Of a DNA stretch of 64,000 nucleotides, positions 1 to 12,700 are shown piece after piece. The stretch is from Liolophura sinensis (Eukaryota > Mollusca > Polyplacophora > Chitonida > Chitonidae): contig NC_088301.1 of NCBI RefSeq assembly GCF_032854445.1, positions 35,079,187-35,143,186 on the forward strand, read 5' to 3'. Under the pieces are notes generated by a model. The model ran no database searches. It was not told the origin of the DNA and saw only the letters and a list, made by a program, of their open reading frames with translations. A program made the translations under genes and the position numbers. How positions within the stretch are numbered: the first letter of the stretch is position 1; every line of letters begins with the position of its first letter.

Positions 1-768
1 GGATTCCTCCCATGAAAATAACGCCTTGTGACAAATAATACCCAACTGCGTCTGAGATGTATGAACAAGGACATACTGAAGCGCTCAATAGTATCACATT
101 GACGTCAATTAGCGGATTAAATATTTACACATGTGTGATTGACAATAAGACAGTTATCTATTGTCGACCTTTATGTTTGCAACTGGAAATCGGGATAGGC
201 CTGCAATGATGTTAATACTGGGTATATACATAACTTGGTCCTGAGTTAGAAGTACATGCACACTGTCCATTGACATTTAGAACTGTAAATGGCCCAGTGA
301 AGAACAATTATTCCTATTTCAGTTGGTGTATAATCGCAACAATCTTACCTAATGTAAAGGGAGAGAATAATCGACATAGATGCATCACTTAATGAGATCA
401 GATTGCCTGTAAAGTACACGTTATAATTGATAAACATCTAACCTATGGTTCACGGTATAGGGTGCGTAGAAAAACTATACTGACGAGAGTTTGTTGTTTA
501 GTATTTGCAAATGAGGATGGCGTGAGTATACTTTGCCTTATATGATAGACTTTGATCAGGGCGGAAATACAGCAAATCCAGCAAATGTAAAAAGTTTGTC
601 GCATTAAATATGATGTCACACAGTCTACATGAAATAATACATCAGTCACTACGGTGTAGTTTAAATATGATGCGTGCTGACAGGAAATTCAAGTAGTCTG
701 ATAAATAATGCGATTAAATGAAAGAAGTAAAATGACAGATCTTCAATACACACTGACAGATGTGAAAA

Positions 769-840
<72 letters not shown>

Positions 841-3203
841 TATATATATATATATATAGATATAGATAGATAGATAAATAGATAGATAGGTCATCTGTAC
901 CTATATGTACCAAACAATATAAAAGGGCAAATAAGCTAAACTATATGCGCCGACCGATCAAATGTGCCCTTGCAACATCGGGACTGTTTGCAGGGCGGAT
1001 GTACACGCACACCTACCATACACTTTTGAGTAAATTTGAAGTCGAGCATAAATATAATATAGGCCTTCCTGCCTGAGTTCAAATTAGAACCAATAATTTT
1101 CCAGTGAGCTCGAAACAGTATTCGTTTTGTCTGACACGGGACATGAACGAAAAGGAACCTCCAAAGACGGTCGAAATTCTGCTGACCATTGGAAACCAAC
1201 GCCAGACACAACGTCACATATAAAGATAAAACATTTCGTTTCCGTGGCAACCGCCTTGTAGACTGGTTTAAGGTTGAGCTGGCCTTGTTGCTATCGATCT
1301 CAAACCGCCTAAATGTAGCCCGTAAAACCCTCTCTTTCTATCCTGTATCCAGCTGCCCAGAAGGCCCCAAATACACCCTAACAATGTATCAATAGCCTGT
1401 AATGCCATTTGATGTCATGCAATTCACAGTGGGGACAAAAAGGCTATGATAAAGACAGAATCAACGCTGGATATATTATATAGGAGTGATCGATGGTGCT
1501 ATAAAATATACAAATCTATATTGGGACATATCTATGTAATGCATATACAACCTTTTCGTGCACTACTCAATCCAACAATGACCTGTATATGTGGGGTGTT
1601 GGGATCGAGGTATTACTGTCTGCTTAATCAACCGGTCTGTGCGTTCTGATTTGTATGCTTAATTGCAGGAGATGAGTATATGCAAACACACAATATGTGA
1701 AAATCAGATTGTAACATGTTAATATGCGTGCATCATATTACCATTGTATGGATACTGATGTATATATAAACATACACATGTATAATATAGTACAGCCTGA
1801 CAACACTTTCTCCAGGCTGCATGGGATATATACATGTACTTTAACGTACAGGAGTCCGTCTTACAAAGCTGTCGCAACGCTACGTCGAACGCATTTACCT
1901 CGGTGACGTATCTCTTCACTGTACGTTATCATGGACGTCACGCCAGTCGCATGATGCGAATACTTTATAAGACAGGCCCCAGCAGGGGAATATGTCTTGG
2001 TGGGGGGATTTTATTGACACTTCACTATATTTCGTCCCACATCGCTAGTGTGTGTAATGTCGAAAGTCTTTCATGGTATGCACCATCGCGAAGGACATAT
2101 GTTTGTACAAACATGGGTGGAGCTGAAAGTGTAATGTTTCTCATAGGCCACCATTTTCTGTTTTATCACTTTTTTCTTTTGCTTGAAAGTGCATTATTAT
2201 GGAAGCACAAGCCATCTCAAAATCTCATGTTAGATAACTACAGTGGATTGAAATGCAAAAGCGATATTGTGAGATATAGATTTATATAACCTAGGCGTCA
2301 CATATGAATTACCTTACAACTTAATATATTCCCCCATATATAAACAAAGCATCCAAAACAAGCTCTCCAGAAATTTGGACTTTGTGTTTAAAGTACGAAG
2401 TCTGCATATCTATACGATTAAAGTAGTAACGGTTACAAGTGCATGTTCACGCACACGTCTCGCACACAAGCTATATATACACGTGTGCATATGTCTCATC
2501 TAGAGGATTTCATTTCGATAGAAATATGCACAAGCTGCCGATATAAGTCATGAGGATTAACCCTTGTACGTGACTTTTACATAGACCTGTATAAAATATA
2601 ATAAAAGACCCATACACATGCACACGCAGACATCCTACACATTCCGGTCTTGCATCAGTCCAGTCAGCAAAGTACTACCTGTGAACATGTATCTGTACGG
2701 TTCGGTATATATTAAAAGACTGCAGCATGCCCCACTGACTGTGTGTAAAAGATAAGCACGCAACATCCACGTTCTATATACATATTTGTGGGTATACGTC
2801 AACATGATGTACGATGAGCCTTGACACTACGGTCATTTTCAACAATTATACAACAACCAGGTGTAAAAGTTCGAAACCATTACCAGTTTTGTATCTAATT
2901 CATATAACAGAAGTTCAAGCTAACTTTGTGTATATAAAATATGTGATTTTCAGTCTGACAGAGTTTTAAATAAACTAAAGAGAACAAGTGTGATTTCAAA
3001 ACCATATGCATGGCATACACGATATGAAAGCACCAAATCCAGCGAAATGCAGCCACACCATATTGCATGCATATGTGTCTCGGGCATAGTTCTCAATTAA
3101 ACCGGTCGTATATAATATAACACTGAAGTGATGTATTGTTTCAAGGATCGGTGAATGTAAAGATACATCATTTCTTTTTTATCATTTCTGACCACTTACT
3201 CAC
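1..3203. other. Probable intron or flank of the beta-tubulin gene
   Basis: No coding exon is recognisable here on either strand. The beta-tubulin exon at 3204-3260 ends in a donor that points leftwards, so this stretch is inferred to be its first intron, with the second exon beyond the window. The open frames present, the longest being 151 codons at 1834-2289 plus, show no family similarity, no splice logic and an ordinary AT-rich composition. A TA microsatellite lies at about 772-890. Confidence 0.5.
772..890. repeat. (TA)n and GATA microsatellite
   Basis: About 65 bases of uninterrupted TA dinucleotide are followed by a TA stretch broken by single G bases and then by GATA/GATAAATA tetranucleotide units. 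The tract creates spurious Ile/Tyr-rich open frames. It is simple-sequence DNA with no sign of function. Confidence 0.95.
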
Positions 3204-3260
3204 CTTGGATCCAATCTGATTGCCGCACTGACCGGCCTGGATATGGACAATTTCTCTCAT
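3204..3260 (-). CDS. Beta-tubulin, first coding exon (partial gene)
   Basis: Beta-tubulin forms the alpha/beta heterodimer of microtubules. Read on the minus strand, this exon encodes 19 residues, MREIVHIQAGQCGNQIGSK, which is the near-invariant N-terminus of the family, including the GQCGNQIG segment of the nucleotide-binding site. It ends in a strong donor (AAG then GTGAGT) directly after codon 19, the first intron position commonly found in animal beta-tubulin genes. The first four residues, MREI, are the known tetrapeptide read during translation for tubulin mRNA autoregulation. Ser18 replaces the more common Ala, a tolerated variant. The second exon should begin with a sequence like FWEVI. 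I could not find it between 1 and 3203, so the gene either continues left of the window or this is a detached fragment. The isotype cannot be told from 19 residues. Confidence 0.9.
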
Positions 3261-3606
3261 TTTGACACGCTTCCTTTCCGTCACTAAAAACCTGACGATG
3301 TAAAAGGTGGAGATGGATGTGTAGAATCCTTTCAATGGCGGATCGTCTCAGTGGCTCAGTAAGTTACGTGCCGGCTTGATAGACCGGTTAGACGTGTTAT
3401 ATTTACCGTTAGGCTTGATGCTGTTGCTCTCAACCACAAATGACCTACAGACTTACACAGCAGTTTGCTCACATGTCTTCCGCATCAGGACCACTCGGCT
3501 GTTTTCGGCAACCATCGATAGCTCTCGGCTGTCACATCCAATGACCGAGTTATGTGTACTGATGTATGATATACATATTGTTTGTAATTCATATATCTCT
3601 GAGTAC

Positions 3607-3872
3607 GCCTTTGTGGCGGAGGTGGTTACCTAGCAAGCGCGGCCCAATGACCCAGGAGCCTCTCACCAATTTGATGCGTTCGCTGGGAGTTCAAGTCCAG
3701 CTCTGCTGACTGCCTCTCCGGTTGTACGTGGGAATGTCTGTCAGCAACCTGCGAATGGTCCTGTGTTTCCTCCGGTTTCCTCCTACATTAATGTTTTCCG
3801 CCGTTGTATAAGTGAAATATTCTTGAGTACGGCGTAAAACACCAAGGAAATAATGAAATAAATAAATAATGT
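3607..3872 (+). mobile_element. tRNA-derived SINE, near full length, plus orientation
   Basis: The head carries an A-box-like TGGCGGAGGTGG at 3614-3625 and a B-box-like AGTTCAAGTCC about 60 bases later, the spacing of an internal RNA polymerase III promoter. The body contains CAGCAACCTGCG and a terminal block with ACGGCGTAAAAC, followed by an A-rich AAATAAATAAATA tail. The same body recurs in the minus orientation at 32243-32511 and as worn pieces at 16083, 21903 and 31797. The shared order of head, body and tail defines a family. Exact ends were not determined. Confidence 0.82.
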
Positions 3873-6691
3873 CACATTTCACATTTCAGACCTAACACGT
3901 GTAATTTATTGCAGATGCTTAGGTCACAGTTTTATGTGTATTATTGAATGTCAACATTCCAATAATGGGAATAATCTGCGCGAAGAATGGGTGAATAATA
4001 CTATGCAGTACATTACCCGCCAAACATGTATCAGATACCATTACAAAGAAGCTAAGTATATCTAAATACGTACATTATTGGAAAAGTACCATACAATACA
4101 TGATCAGTCAGGCAGCATGCAGACGTAAATGCAAAATCGTATATTCTCGGACCAGTCGCTTGGATAAGTTACATTTTGATGGCATCGTAATCTGAATACA
4201 GGAAGTTTTTAAACAATTGTTCTACATTCCTCTTGCAGATGTCCTGTCCTTTCTTCGGAACACATGCATGCAGAAGGTTCTTGTAATTTACCGGTTTGAT
4301 ATGGTTCATATAAATATACATATTAATAAGCCCAAACATTTAAACAATCAGTTTGATTCTTACCAGGCAACTATCATACGGATCTTGTTCTCCGCGCTCT
4401 TGTACCTTTGTATGCTGGCCAGTTCATGATTACTGATTCGTGAACAATGCAGTCTCCACACCTCAAACCCAAGTTCAACAAATTTGTTAAAAAATTTTCC
4501 TCTAAAGTCATAACCATCATACGTGCTTAAAAATATTCTAAGGCACGTTAAGTTTGGTAATTGACCCGAAATTATTCCATGCAGAACGTGAACATCAACA
4601 ACATTAACCAGCGCATCGCATAGTTTATTTCATTACAGTAAAACCCTTTTCTGTCAAGATAGGAAAAATTCAAAGCAGACAGTCGCCGCAGATTGACAGA
4701 GGCATTAGTTATGGATAACAATTCCTGGATTTATTGTGTTGGTGACGTTTCGATGTAGGTTCTTACATCGTTAGGCCCTATCAAACCAATTCCTAAATGC
4801 CTCTGAAAGAAGCCAGTCGCCGCAGACTTCCGAACGCCAACTCGATAGAGCTGATCTCAGTGTTACAATGATGTCAGAATGTTAAAATAGCAAAAAGTTT
4901 AAATATGGACTAAAAGCCTCAAGCCCACGTTTCCCCATAAAACACAGAGTAGGCCAACATAGAAAGGATCGCAATGTCCAGATAGTTTCAGTGACATAAA
5001 GTATTTGGCCATTATAAAGCATAATACAACTTGACATAAAAAATTATGGAACAATCCCCCTACATACGACCAATTCCATTTTTAGCTTAAAAAGGTTAAG
5101 ATCAATAATGAAGTTGCGGGAATTCAGTTTGTTTTATTTTTCAGTTATCCCCCAACCGTGAAGTAGTCTTAGAACTGTCCTTCGGTATAGACTAACTTCT
5201 GCAGATATGCCTAGCAGTCACCTTTAACACAAGCCCAATTTCTTTGTTCATGGCTCTTGAAAAATTCAGATGTCAAATTACATGTATACCGGTAGGCTAT
5301 ATTTGTGTGGGTTGTGTTTTTATTCTAGCTGCTGTCTGGTTTTATACTCAATTGTCAGAAACTTCTGAAATCTCTTTCCTATGTCACACCTACTTTATGT
5401 ACCGTTACTTCTATAATTCCTTGCTGGTTTGCGTTAAACTTCGTTACGATTATTGACCCGGAACTTTGGTCGACGGCTAGTTTCTGTTTCTATGCATGTA
5501 TACAAATGTTGACGCATGGGCGAGGGAGTGTTTCTATGAAAAAGATATTACGGCTTGTATGTATGATATAGTGCTCTGACCATGGAGGTAAAATATGCAC
5601 TGACGGATCTGGTTTGCCACACGAAAAGAAAAGTTATGTTGAAGTCGAACGCCTTAAAAACTTTCCGTACAGTAAGTAGGTTTAAGTTTTGTAGTCACCC
5701 GTTTGTGTGTGACTTATGTGGTGGCGCGAATGATGTGTAGGCCTACGTTGTTTACTCCAGTTGCCATATCACACATAAGCCTGGAAGTATGTTGTTCCCC
5801 TGAGGTCTGTGTTACTCCTTTGACATTTTTCTTCTTTCCTCCCATTTATCGAAGAGCTCAAAGCGAAATGAAATAAGCATGCAGCCCGTGAGTCATTGTC
5901 ATCTCTGTTATTATTACATGCTACATAGGGCCTACATATTACAGTGTGTGTCGTATAGGTAACTTCAAAAAATTACTAGTAAGTTAATGTGTTGTTGTTG
6001 TTGATTTGGTGTTTTAATTTTTTTAGTTTACACTGCATTGTTTCAAAATGAGGATATTGGTTATTTTAAATCTTGATAGTATAGCTTGTTAATGTATTTG
6101 ATCGAGACTTATGATGAGGCCCTACATATGAACATAAAAAAAAAAATGAAGATAAAATATAAAATAAATAATATACCGGTAAGATAAAATATAAGCCTGT
6201 TAACAGTGCATATTGTCGTATTAAAATTAAATTAGAACGTATCATTGTACGTTTTTCTATAATATTTGTCATGGCTTATTTAAAAAGTGACCAATCTGTT
6301 GACATTATTTAAAGATGTTTTGATACAATTTTGATAGAAATTGTGATAAAAATAAAAGTTTGAAAGAAGAGAAATGAAAGTACTAACGCACAATATGTGT
6401 TTTATATTGACCTTTCATGTTGATTAAATACATTTTAGGTTTCTTTGCTTTGTTAAATCGATCCACTTTTACATTTATGAAACTTAACCTGGAAAGTTTC
6501 TTTCTCATTAATACCGTGCCCTGTAAACTTGTTGTTTTTTCATATGTCAAGATTTATTTATTTGGATCTTGTGTCAGTTGTGCTAAAAGGTGACAATTAA
6601 ATAACTCCTTGTCATATTTTAGACTGTTTACTTCAATGAAAATTTTAGAAAAATTGATGTTATAATTCTTTGTGTCAGAATTTGTTTTCAG
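3873..6691. other. Intergenic stretch, possible 5' untranslated exon of the LRR gene
   Basis: No protein-coding gene is recognised. A possible untranslated first exon of the LRR gene ends near 5668 at a good donor (GTAAGT) and could join an acceptor at 6689-6691 (polypyrimidine then CAG) just upstream of the ATG at 6800. This is inference from splice signals only. Around 4660-4830 short words such as AGTCGCCGCAGA occur twice beside a small hairpin (GATGTAGG/TTCTTACATC), probably an old repeat remnant. Confidence 0.4.
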
Positions 6692-6799
6692 CTTTCACCC
6701 TTATTTCATATACTGAAGGTGTAGCAGGGGACCAAGCATAGAATAAGGGTGTCACTTGCTCTGTAGTGTGAAGACAACCCAAAACTGCTGAGGGCCAAC

Positions 6800-9700
6800 A
6801 TGACGCATGCTCTGAGCAGGGAATTCGTTGAGACAAAGATATCAAAGCTATCCACTACACCACAGGACTGGGATGTGGACAAAAGCCAGTACTTCAAACT
6901 CGACCTCAAAATGTGCCATCTGCGATCAGTCGTGTATGGTTTTGTTTGGGGCTCTGACAGGTATGTAATTTGTATAAATTAATAGGCTAATAATTTACAT
7001 GTACAGGAAGTCAGATACTATTACTGTATGATTGAAATGGTTGTAAATATTTCTTTACTCAACGTAAATATGTACTTTTCATCATTTTTCACTTTACATC
7101 ATGGATTTCTGTTCACAGGATATGTGTGCTAACATATGTCACAAGAGTATTAATTTTTTTAAACGATTTTGTGTAAATGTTTAGTTCAAGATCAGATAGG
7201 TTCAAGGATGTTGTGGAGATGCCATCAAGAGTATGTGTTCTTGATTTATCCCTGAATGAGTTGTCTTCCCTTGAGTATGATTCCCTGGCACCATTAAGCA
7301 ACCTGAGAGCCCTAGATGCATCCTTGAATAGAATCTCAAGGTGAGCATTTGAAATATCTATCATTTTAACTTGTGAGTTTATGTTTATGTGAACAAATAT
7401 CACTTTCAAAAGCTTAATAGATACTGGTTCTATTGAAATGCCACCCTAAGCTGTGTCTTACATGTGACTATTCGTAATGGTAATAATGATTAAATTCCTT
7501 TACCAATTTGAAACACATACATGTATGTACTTCTTTACTTATTAACCTATTTGCTTTTCAAGATCACAACTTTCTATGTTTTATACCTACGTAACAAGTA
7601 TTTAGTACAATATATTTAGAAAGAACATAACAGTTTTCTTTAACAGCAAAGATCAGAAAAAGTTAAAGCTTACTTAAAATAAAGACATAAGGAATCTAAA
7701 CAGTAGATTCTTTCTCTCTTTTCTAGTCATGCTATTAACCCCATTTCAAAGGTTTCAAATACAAGAATCACTGTCAAAATATGGATATCAGTCTGTTTAG
7801 AATTATTAAATAATTTCATAATTCTTTAATGAATATATATGTTCTTGACTCTGGTTAAAAAAGAAAATAAGTAAAAAGTTCTGTTTTTTTTCAATTCTGA
7901 TTTTCAAGTGTCACTGGGATTGAGCAGTTGAAACATTTACATACCTTGAACCTTTCTCACAATGAGATAACTCGTATTGACCTGATGCCATCATGCCCTT
8001 CCCTGGTGGAACTCAACCTAAGCATGAATAAGCTGGAGGACATCACAGGGTTACCTAGACTGGTTAATTTAAAAGTGCTGCATTTCAACAACAATCAGGT
8101 GAAACAGAAGCTGTTGGGACCCTAAAACAAACCTAAACCAACATATTATCTTCAGTTGTTTCAAAAGATATCATGTAACCTGTTTCACTTATTTTAATGT
8201 ACTTCATGAATCAAAAATGGTTTAAAATGTTTGCAGTACATGTACCCTAATTCTTCAACCTTTTGTGCAGTGTATGCTCATTTTTAATTTGATTTTTTTT
8301 ATGTCATACTCAAGAATGCTGGTGGCCAGCATTGCTGGGGCTGTCTAATACATTTACTCTTAAGAGTGTTTCACTCATACTTCTAGTGCAATAAGATTAA
8401 TCCGTGCAGAAGCCCACATCTTGTCTCTTGGCATATTCATTACATTATACCAACAATAACAATCTTTTCAATGTCGTTTCTGACATTTATTGTTAATATA
8501 TTCATGTCTTTAGCTGAAATCCTTGGACGGTGTTCAGTCTTTGGGAAGACTCCATGAGCTGTACATTCAGAATAATAAAGTGGTAAGTAACTTAAATGTC
8601 ATGATATGAACAAGGCATGTACATACACATGACCAGAATTGGATCAAAATCTTTGTCGATGAACATGGAATTTTTAATATGCAGTCTTGACCCTTAGACG
8701 ATTATTTAAAATTGTTAATTGTGTTCAGTCATTGCAGCATGACGATGGCCAACAGGAGTGATAACGACAGCCTGAATGTTAACAAACTTGACTCCAGTCA
8801 AAGGTCATCATCTGTATGATGTGACCATGCATGCACTGATTAAACTTAGATTGTACAGATTGCTTTTAATCTAAAAGTATAAACACTTTTCAAACAAATA
8901 CTCTCTGAGAGTAAGGAAACTGTTTCATATGGACAGTAATTTTTAATAAAAAGATTTTACATACAAGAATAGATATAGTTACTGGAATGACGTCATGTGC
9001 ATTTGAAAGAATAATGCCACTTGTGGCTATATACATTAGCAGTGGGTTAAACCAGCCGATATTGGAAATGAAAGAGTTTCTGCATTATTTTCAGAAACTT
9101 ACAATAGTGGTTTTAATACAGTGCAATGTTTTTACAATTTAGAACAAGTTAGACTCCATATCAATTAACCCTGCTTTTAAGACTTATAGGTCTCTACACT
9201 GAAGTAGCTCTTAAAGCACTCAGATTAGGCATCTATACAAAAGACAGATAAGCCAGTCATTATTCACTCACTTACTATTCCATATAAAATGTAAGCTTAT
9301 ATTTAAATTTCTCCTACATGTACTTATATAAAACTATATGCAGCGTCCATGTAACTAAAGGTGTCCAGCTTTGAGTAGGCTACATTGATACATGCTTATA
9401 TGAGTAACCGCCCTTAATCTTTGTAGCCAGACTTGATTCCCCTATGTGGATGTCTCCACCTGTCGACGCTGAATGCTGCTAACAATCGCATCCTGACTCT
9501 CCATTCTGTCACTGATGTCCTTGGACGACTGAAGAAGCTAAGGATATTGAATCTTGAGGTAAAATTGATATTGTTACTAAATGTTTGGACATAGCACCTG
9601 TTATTTATGATACTGATCAACGATCAGTGATAAAACAAACTGAAACAGGATCGACTTATTTACATGACGATTATAAACAGACAGTCCTGAAACTACCTTT

Positions 9701-12700
9701 AAGCCTTGTCTCTAACAATTAAGGGCAAATAAATCAGATTAAATTCCCTGCCTTGCCTTCACAAGGCTGAATCAAACTGGCTCCAAGCCATCTTTGCACT
9801 TAAACCAGCTTAAGTATGAACATGTCAAAGGAGTGATAATACTTAAAACTTATTTATTAAACTCTTGTCATTAAAAAATTTTGCATGTTTGTATAAGTTT
9901 TCAGCAATAAACACCTTGAGCTATAAAGGATGAAATGATGAGTCCTGTTATAACTCCTATTATATCTTATATATTATATATAATATATATATATATTATT
10001 ATATATGGTGGTGATCAAATGTTATGTATAACGTTGGGAGAGTTCTTGGGTAACCTGATACACCTCAGCTGTGCAAGTGTGCTCCTGACAAATGCGCTAT
10101 TAACCAAAACTTACATGTATAGCGTTTGAGAATCCAGTATTAGATACTCAATTCTACTTTACATGTTGTGAGATTTGGTGTTTTTCTTCATCGTCATTAT
10201 CATAATTGTTATAATGTACTGTTTACTAGTATTCTTGGAAATCATATAACAAAAGGTTCTGTAGACTCTTGCTATCCAGATTCAAATCTGGAGGCAGTTT
10301 AATAATTTGTATTTTATCATTGTTGGCTGTTTTAATGATACTGCCAAAGTCTGTTTTTTCATTATCTGTTTAACAGGGTAATCCCATTGACCGATCTCCA
10401 AATTATCATTCAGAGCTTTTACAAAAGACTAATGTTGTCAGTCTGGATAATGTACCAATCAGACCAACGTCCACAGAAAGAGCTTCCACCCAAGTAAGCT
10501 AAGAATAATTTTTGTTCACTATAATGTATCTTGTACAACAGCATTAGATATCTGAAAAGATGCAAGATTATAGACAATCAAAAACTACTTGTTAAACAAA
10601 GCATGTCAAGCTTATGTACATGGACATTTCCAGCCATATCTGTGGAAAGAATACACCTTTTTTATGTTTTTTGTTTTTTATGTATGGAACTCAAATTGTT
10701 AAATGTCATTTTCTTGAGACTACATGTTTTAAAACTTGCCAAAAATAGAAATACATGAATGTACAATTTCCACGTGATCAGATCGAGTTTCATTTGGATT
10801 GAGCAAATATAATATAGATCTATACAGAATACATTACAAGTACATCTATCTATTGGAGTGTGTAATGCATTTAAGATGAGCTTTACATCATTCACTATTA
10901 ACTTAAAGTTACTGTAGTCTATGAATAATTCAGTAAATTCTGGTAAGGTTTATATCAGTAGGTAGAAGTCTATTACCTAGAAGTATTCAACTTCCCTACA
11001 GCTAGTCTCCACAGCACTTTACACTTTTCTTTTAATGCGTTATGTGACATATCTGAGCATTCATGTATTTTTCTTTATCTCTGTTGTGCAACAGGTGAGA
11101 AATGGCTGATGCATGATGGGTTCCAAACGCGGTTGTGTTAAAATAGATGATCAGCGAAATCGGAGTTTTTAAATACAGAGTTTCGGTTTCAATGTAAGGG
11201 CAGTTCTTGTAGCAACGGCTTACATTAGATTTCCCATAATGCAGTTCACAATTTCCACCCAAGAAGTTGGCATGTTTCTCCACCAAGTGGCTTCAGCTTC
11301 TACAGTAACGTGTACTGTGCTATGGAGACTAGCTATAGGGAAGTTGCATACTTCTAGTTAATGGACTTTTGATATCATTTATGTACCAGAAACAGCACAA
11401 ATTATCCTCTGTTTGTTTGTATTGCAGCAAGACAACCTGCACTTGACTGATAATATTTTAAGTATTCGTGACATGACTAAAAAAGTTTACGAGGAGCATT
11501 TAAAATGTGAACGCTCAAAGATGGAGGAGAACATACATTTTCTGCAAGGACGAATAGTGTGAGCAGTTTACTTTATAACAATTGTGATATAAATATTATC
11601 TCCCTTGGTAAAAGGTACTTGGAATCTTATAGTAAAACAAGTGGTGACATAGCATTGTGAAAAGTATTTTCCTGGGAGTATGCAATGATTTGTTCATGAA
11701 CATGTTTCCAGATTTTTTTCTGACGTCCATTAACCTGTGGTGTGTAATATAAGGGAGATAATCTTAAATGCCCTTTGCAATACCAGTTAAATATGTTAAA
11801 TAAATGAGTTTTCATGGTAATTATAGCTGCCCCTATGTTGCTCATTAGACTACATGTACCCTTGAAGGGTTAATTGGTGTCCTTTTATAATATTTTGACT
11901 TTGCAGATCCCTGCAGGACAATTTTCAGGAATTTGAAAAGAAGTTAAGATCAGACCTTGACTTGTGTTTAATGTAAGTATATTACAGTGTATAATGCGTT
12001 TATTGCTACAGTTTAGTAACATGCACATATATTCTATATTTATAGAGTATGATGCATAGGAACTTGATGAAAGATTGCGATGGATTTCTGTTTATTGTTT
12101 GCCTTTTCGAAAGTTATGTCATGTTAATGAATGTAGTAGATGACCTGGCATGTTGTTCTGCTGTGTGACGACAGTCTCCTGACGTAAGGCAGGGAGGCTG
12201 AGAAGTTCTTGGCCTGAGGCCTAATGTGATGCAGAATTGATGCTCATGGCTCTTGTAAGAGAAAAAGATGTCCTAGGCTAAGCAAAATTTTAGGTAAGGA
12301 GCAGATTGATTGAAGTGTGTAAAAAGGCTGCAGAGTTTGATTGAAGTGTGTAAAAAGGCTGCAGGGTTTAACGTGCAGGAAACTCCACTGTCTCCATTTC
12401 ATCGTCAGACATGGTAATGTTTCGCATTCAGTTATTGACTTTTTACTGAAGAGTGTAATAATCTTGTAAGGACTTGTAACGTCCTTTATGTATTGATATG
12501 GATGTGCTCATTTAGTAACCTACAAAACGGGCAGATAGAATGACTTGTGGTTCCTCATGGCAAGAACTTCAACCATTCATTATATCACTATTCTGTAGAT
12601 AAGGAAGGTATGATGTAGCTGTTATTATTGGGACTGTTGTGACTAGACATAAATAATAATATATAAGTTCGCTGGTTTGTGTGCACTGATATTAGTTTCA

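Noticed and set aside
1834-2289. 151-codon plus-strand open frame
   Set aside because: No domain, no conserved motif and no splice or promoter context. Its composition follows the surrounding DNA, and it lies in what is probably a tubulin intron or flank.
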